Origin: Hydrogenophaga taeniospiralis
GTDB taxonomy: Bacteria; Pseudomonadota; Gammaproteobacteria; Burkholderiales; Burkholderiaceae_C
Reading direction: 5' to 3'
Length of the DNA: 64,000 nt
NCBI RefSeq assembly: GCF_020510445.1
Contig: NZ_JAHBAG010000001.1
Coordinates: 2,890,501-2,954,500, forward strand
Shown here: in pieces, positions 62,776 to 64,000 of the stretch
Layout: every line of letters begins with the position of its first letter
Numbering within the stretch: the first letter of the stretch is position 1
Program-made: the position numbers and the translations under genes
Notes under the pieces: generated by a model
The model's database searches: none
What the model was told of the DNA's origin: nothing
Seen by the model: the letters and a program-made list of their open reading frames with translations, nothing else

Positions 62776-64000
62776 TTACGCGGTGGGGGAGGGGACTGGC
62801 GGTGGGGGCGCGCCCACCGGCCCGGTGCCGGCCGCCAGCGTGAAGTGGAACACCGCGCCCTGGCCCGGCGCGGCCGAGCCGCTGATGTTGCCGCCGTGGC
62901 GTTCCACGATGCGGCGCACCGTGGCCAGGCCGATGCCGGCGCCCTCGAACTCGCTGGGCATGTGCAGGCGCTGGAAGGGTTTGAACAGCTTGTCCGCGTA
63001 GGCCATGTTGAAGCCCGTGCCGTTGTCGCTCACGAAGAAGGCTGGCGCCGACGGCCCGTAGCCGGGTAGGCGGCCGAAGGTGATCCGGGCGTCGGCCTGG
63101 TCGCGCGAATATTTGACGGCGTTGCCCAGCAGGTTCTCCAGCGCGATGCGCACCAGCCGGGCGTCGCACTGGCAGTGGAGCTCGGGTTCGATGTGCCAGT
63201 GGATGCTGCGTTGGGGCTGCCGGCTGCGCTCGAACTCCAGGATGCAGTGCGCCATGTCGCTCAGGTCCACCAGCTCGCGTTTGAGCGTGCTCTGGCTGAT
63301 GCGCGCCAGGGCCAGCAGGTCGGCGATCAACTGACCCATGCGCCGGGTGGAGGCGAGCACGCGCTGGAGCAGCTGTTGTTCGTCGGGTTTCAGGCGGTCG
63401 TGCAGCTGCTCCGTGAGCAACTGCGTGAAGCCGTCGATGGCCCGCAGGGGGGACTTCAGGTCGTGCGACACGGAGTAGGCGAACGAGTCGAGCTCGGCGT
63501 TGAGCTTTTTCAGCTCGGCGGTGCGTTCGCTCACCCGCTGTTCCAGCGTTTCGTTCAGGCGCTGGATCTCGCGCTCGCGGCGCAGGCGCACCAGTTCGGC
63601 CCCGGCGCGGCTGGCAAAGATGGAAAACAGCGCTTCGATCTCGGGTTTCATCTCGATGGGGCGGGTCCACAGCGCGTTGATGACGCCGATGGGCGTGTCG
63701 TCGGCGTCGCGCAGCGACTGGCCCACATAGGCCTGAAAGCCGGCCCGCACCAGCGGGACGTAGTGGGGGAAATGCCGGGCGAGGTCGCTGGGGTAGACCA
63801 CCAGGCCGGGCTGGTCGATCGCCTGGCCGCAGGGCACGTGGTCAATGTCGAAGCTGAAACCGGCGCCTTCGATGCCATCGCGCGAGACCGCGAGCGTGCG
63901 CACCCGCCGCTGCGGGGCCAGTTCGCCCACGATGACCATGTCGGCCCCCAGCGCCTGGGCCATGTAGCGGGTGAGCTCGCTGAAGAAGGCTTCTCCGGTG
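62776..64000 (-). CDS. Sensor histidine kinase (GAF-HisKA-HATPase), N-terminus outside the window
   Basis: 408 residues are visible and the frame is open to the window end, starting TGEAFFSELTRYMAQALGAD. A GAF domain is followed by SHDLKSPLRAIDGFTQLL (phospho-acceptor His), NLLGNAVKYSR, DNGTGFNMAYADK and GAGIGLATVRRIVERHGG. It ends in a Pro-rich tail. Sequence order and motifs are closely parallel to the next kinase downstream, so the pair arose by duplication. It is transcribed first, so it heads or continues an operon from outside the window. Confidence 0.92.
   Translation of the reverse strand, partial: TGEAFFSELTRYMAQALGADMVIVGELAPQRRVRTLAVSRDGIEGAGFSFDIDHVPCGQAIDQPGLVVYPSDLARHFPHYVPLVRAGFQAYVGQSLRDADDTPIGVINALWTRPIEMKPEIEALFSIFASRAGAELVRLRREREIQRLNETLEQRVSERTAELKKLNAELDSFAYSVSHDLKSPLRAIDGFTQLLTEQLHDRLKPDEQQLLQRVLASTRRMGQLIADLLALARISQSTLKRELVDLSDMAHCILEFERSRQPQRSIHWHIEPELHCQCDARLVRIALENLLGNAVKYSRDQADARITFGRLPGYGPSAPAFFVSDNGTGFNMAYADKLFKPFQRLHMPSEFEGAGIGLATVRRIVERHGGNISGSAAPGQGAVFHFTLAAGTGPVGAPPPPVPSPTA

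Overview
The window is GC-rich DNA (roughly two thirds G+C by eye) from a Gram-negative bacterium, most likely a Burkholderiales/Comamonadaceae species, possibly Hydrogenophaga. This placement is an inference. It rests on two general porins, the queG-tsaE-amiC-mutL...miaA neighbourhood, the thrB/BPSS1780-type gene pair, a PhoX phosphatase, and a dense family of short palindromic repeats between genes. The text starts inside a sugar-binding protein gene and ends inside a histidine kinase gene.

Layout. 1-4636 (+): FrcBCA-type sugar ABC importer, RbsD/FucU mutarotase and ROK regulator. 4768-15031 (-): a complete alpha-glucoside utilisation island with GH13 and GH1 glycosidases, AglGFEK transporter, LacI-type regulator and a sugar porin. 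LacI-type operators lie in front of aglK and the porin. 15446-29637: a housekeeping block (ABC ATPase, miaA, mutL, amiC, tsaE, queG), interrupted by a Bcr/CflA-like exporter, a lipoprotein hydrolase, an HlyD/ABC-2 exporter, a GNAT enzyme and a DedA protein. 29652-31027: divergent MarR regulator and siderophore-interacting flavoprotein around a clear operator. 31065-35433: acyl-CoA ligase, then an MlaE-like permease, an MCE protein and a lipoprotein. 35504-35662: tRNA-Lys and tRNA-Ala. 35781-39685: oxidoreductase, GntR regulator, esterase, GMP reductase.

39931-54787: UvrD-type helicase, major porin, phytase-like esterase, a MerR/carboxymuconolactone decarboxylase pair, hydrolase and M14 peptidase, PhoX behind a three-repeat Pho box, FecR-domain protein, membrane protein, homoserine kinase and DUF2782-like protein. 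54868-60175: polA, the decayed remains of a higBA toxin-antitoxin locus, a Tat-exported dienelactone hydrolase, and a ZIP metal transporter. 60189-64000 (-): two related sensor kinases in tandem.

The most unusual signal is at repeat level. At least ten copies of one palindromic element lie between genes, and two of them have been absorbed into reading frames (a transporter tail and a lipoprotein N-terminus). Three DNA repair or replication genes (mutL, the UvrD-type helicase and polA) each carry an in-frame palindromic insertion exactly in an interdomain linker. A separate 74-bp repeat sits at the start of two unrelated genes and supplies candidate start codons.

No CRISPR array, insertion sequence, integrase or prophage was seen.
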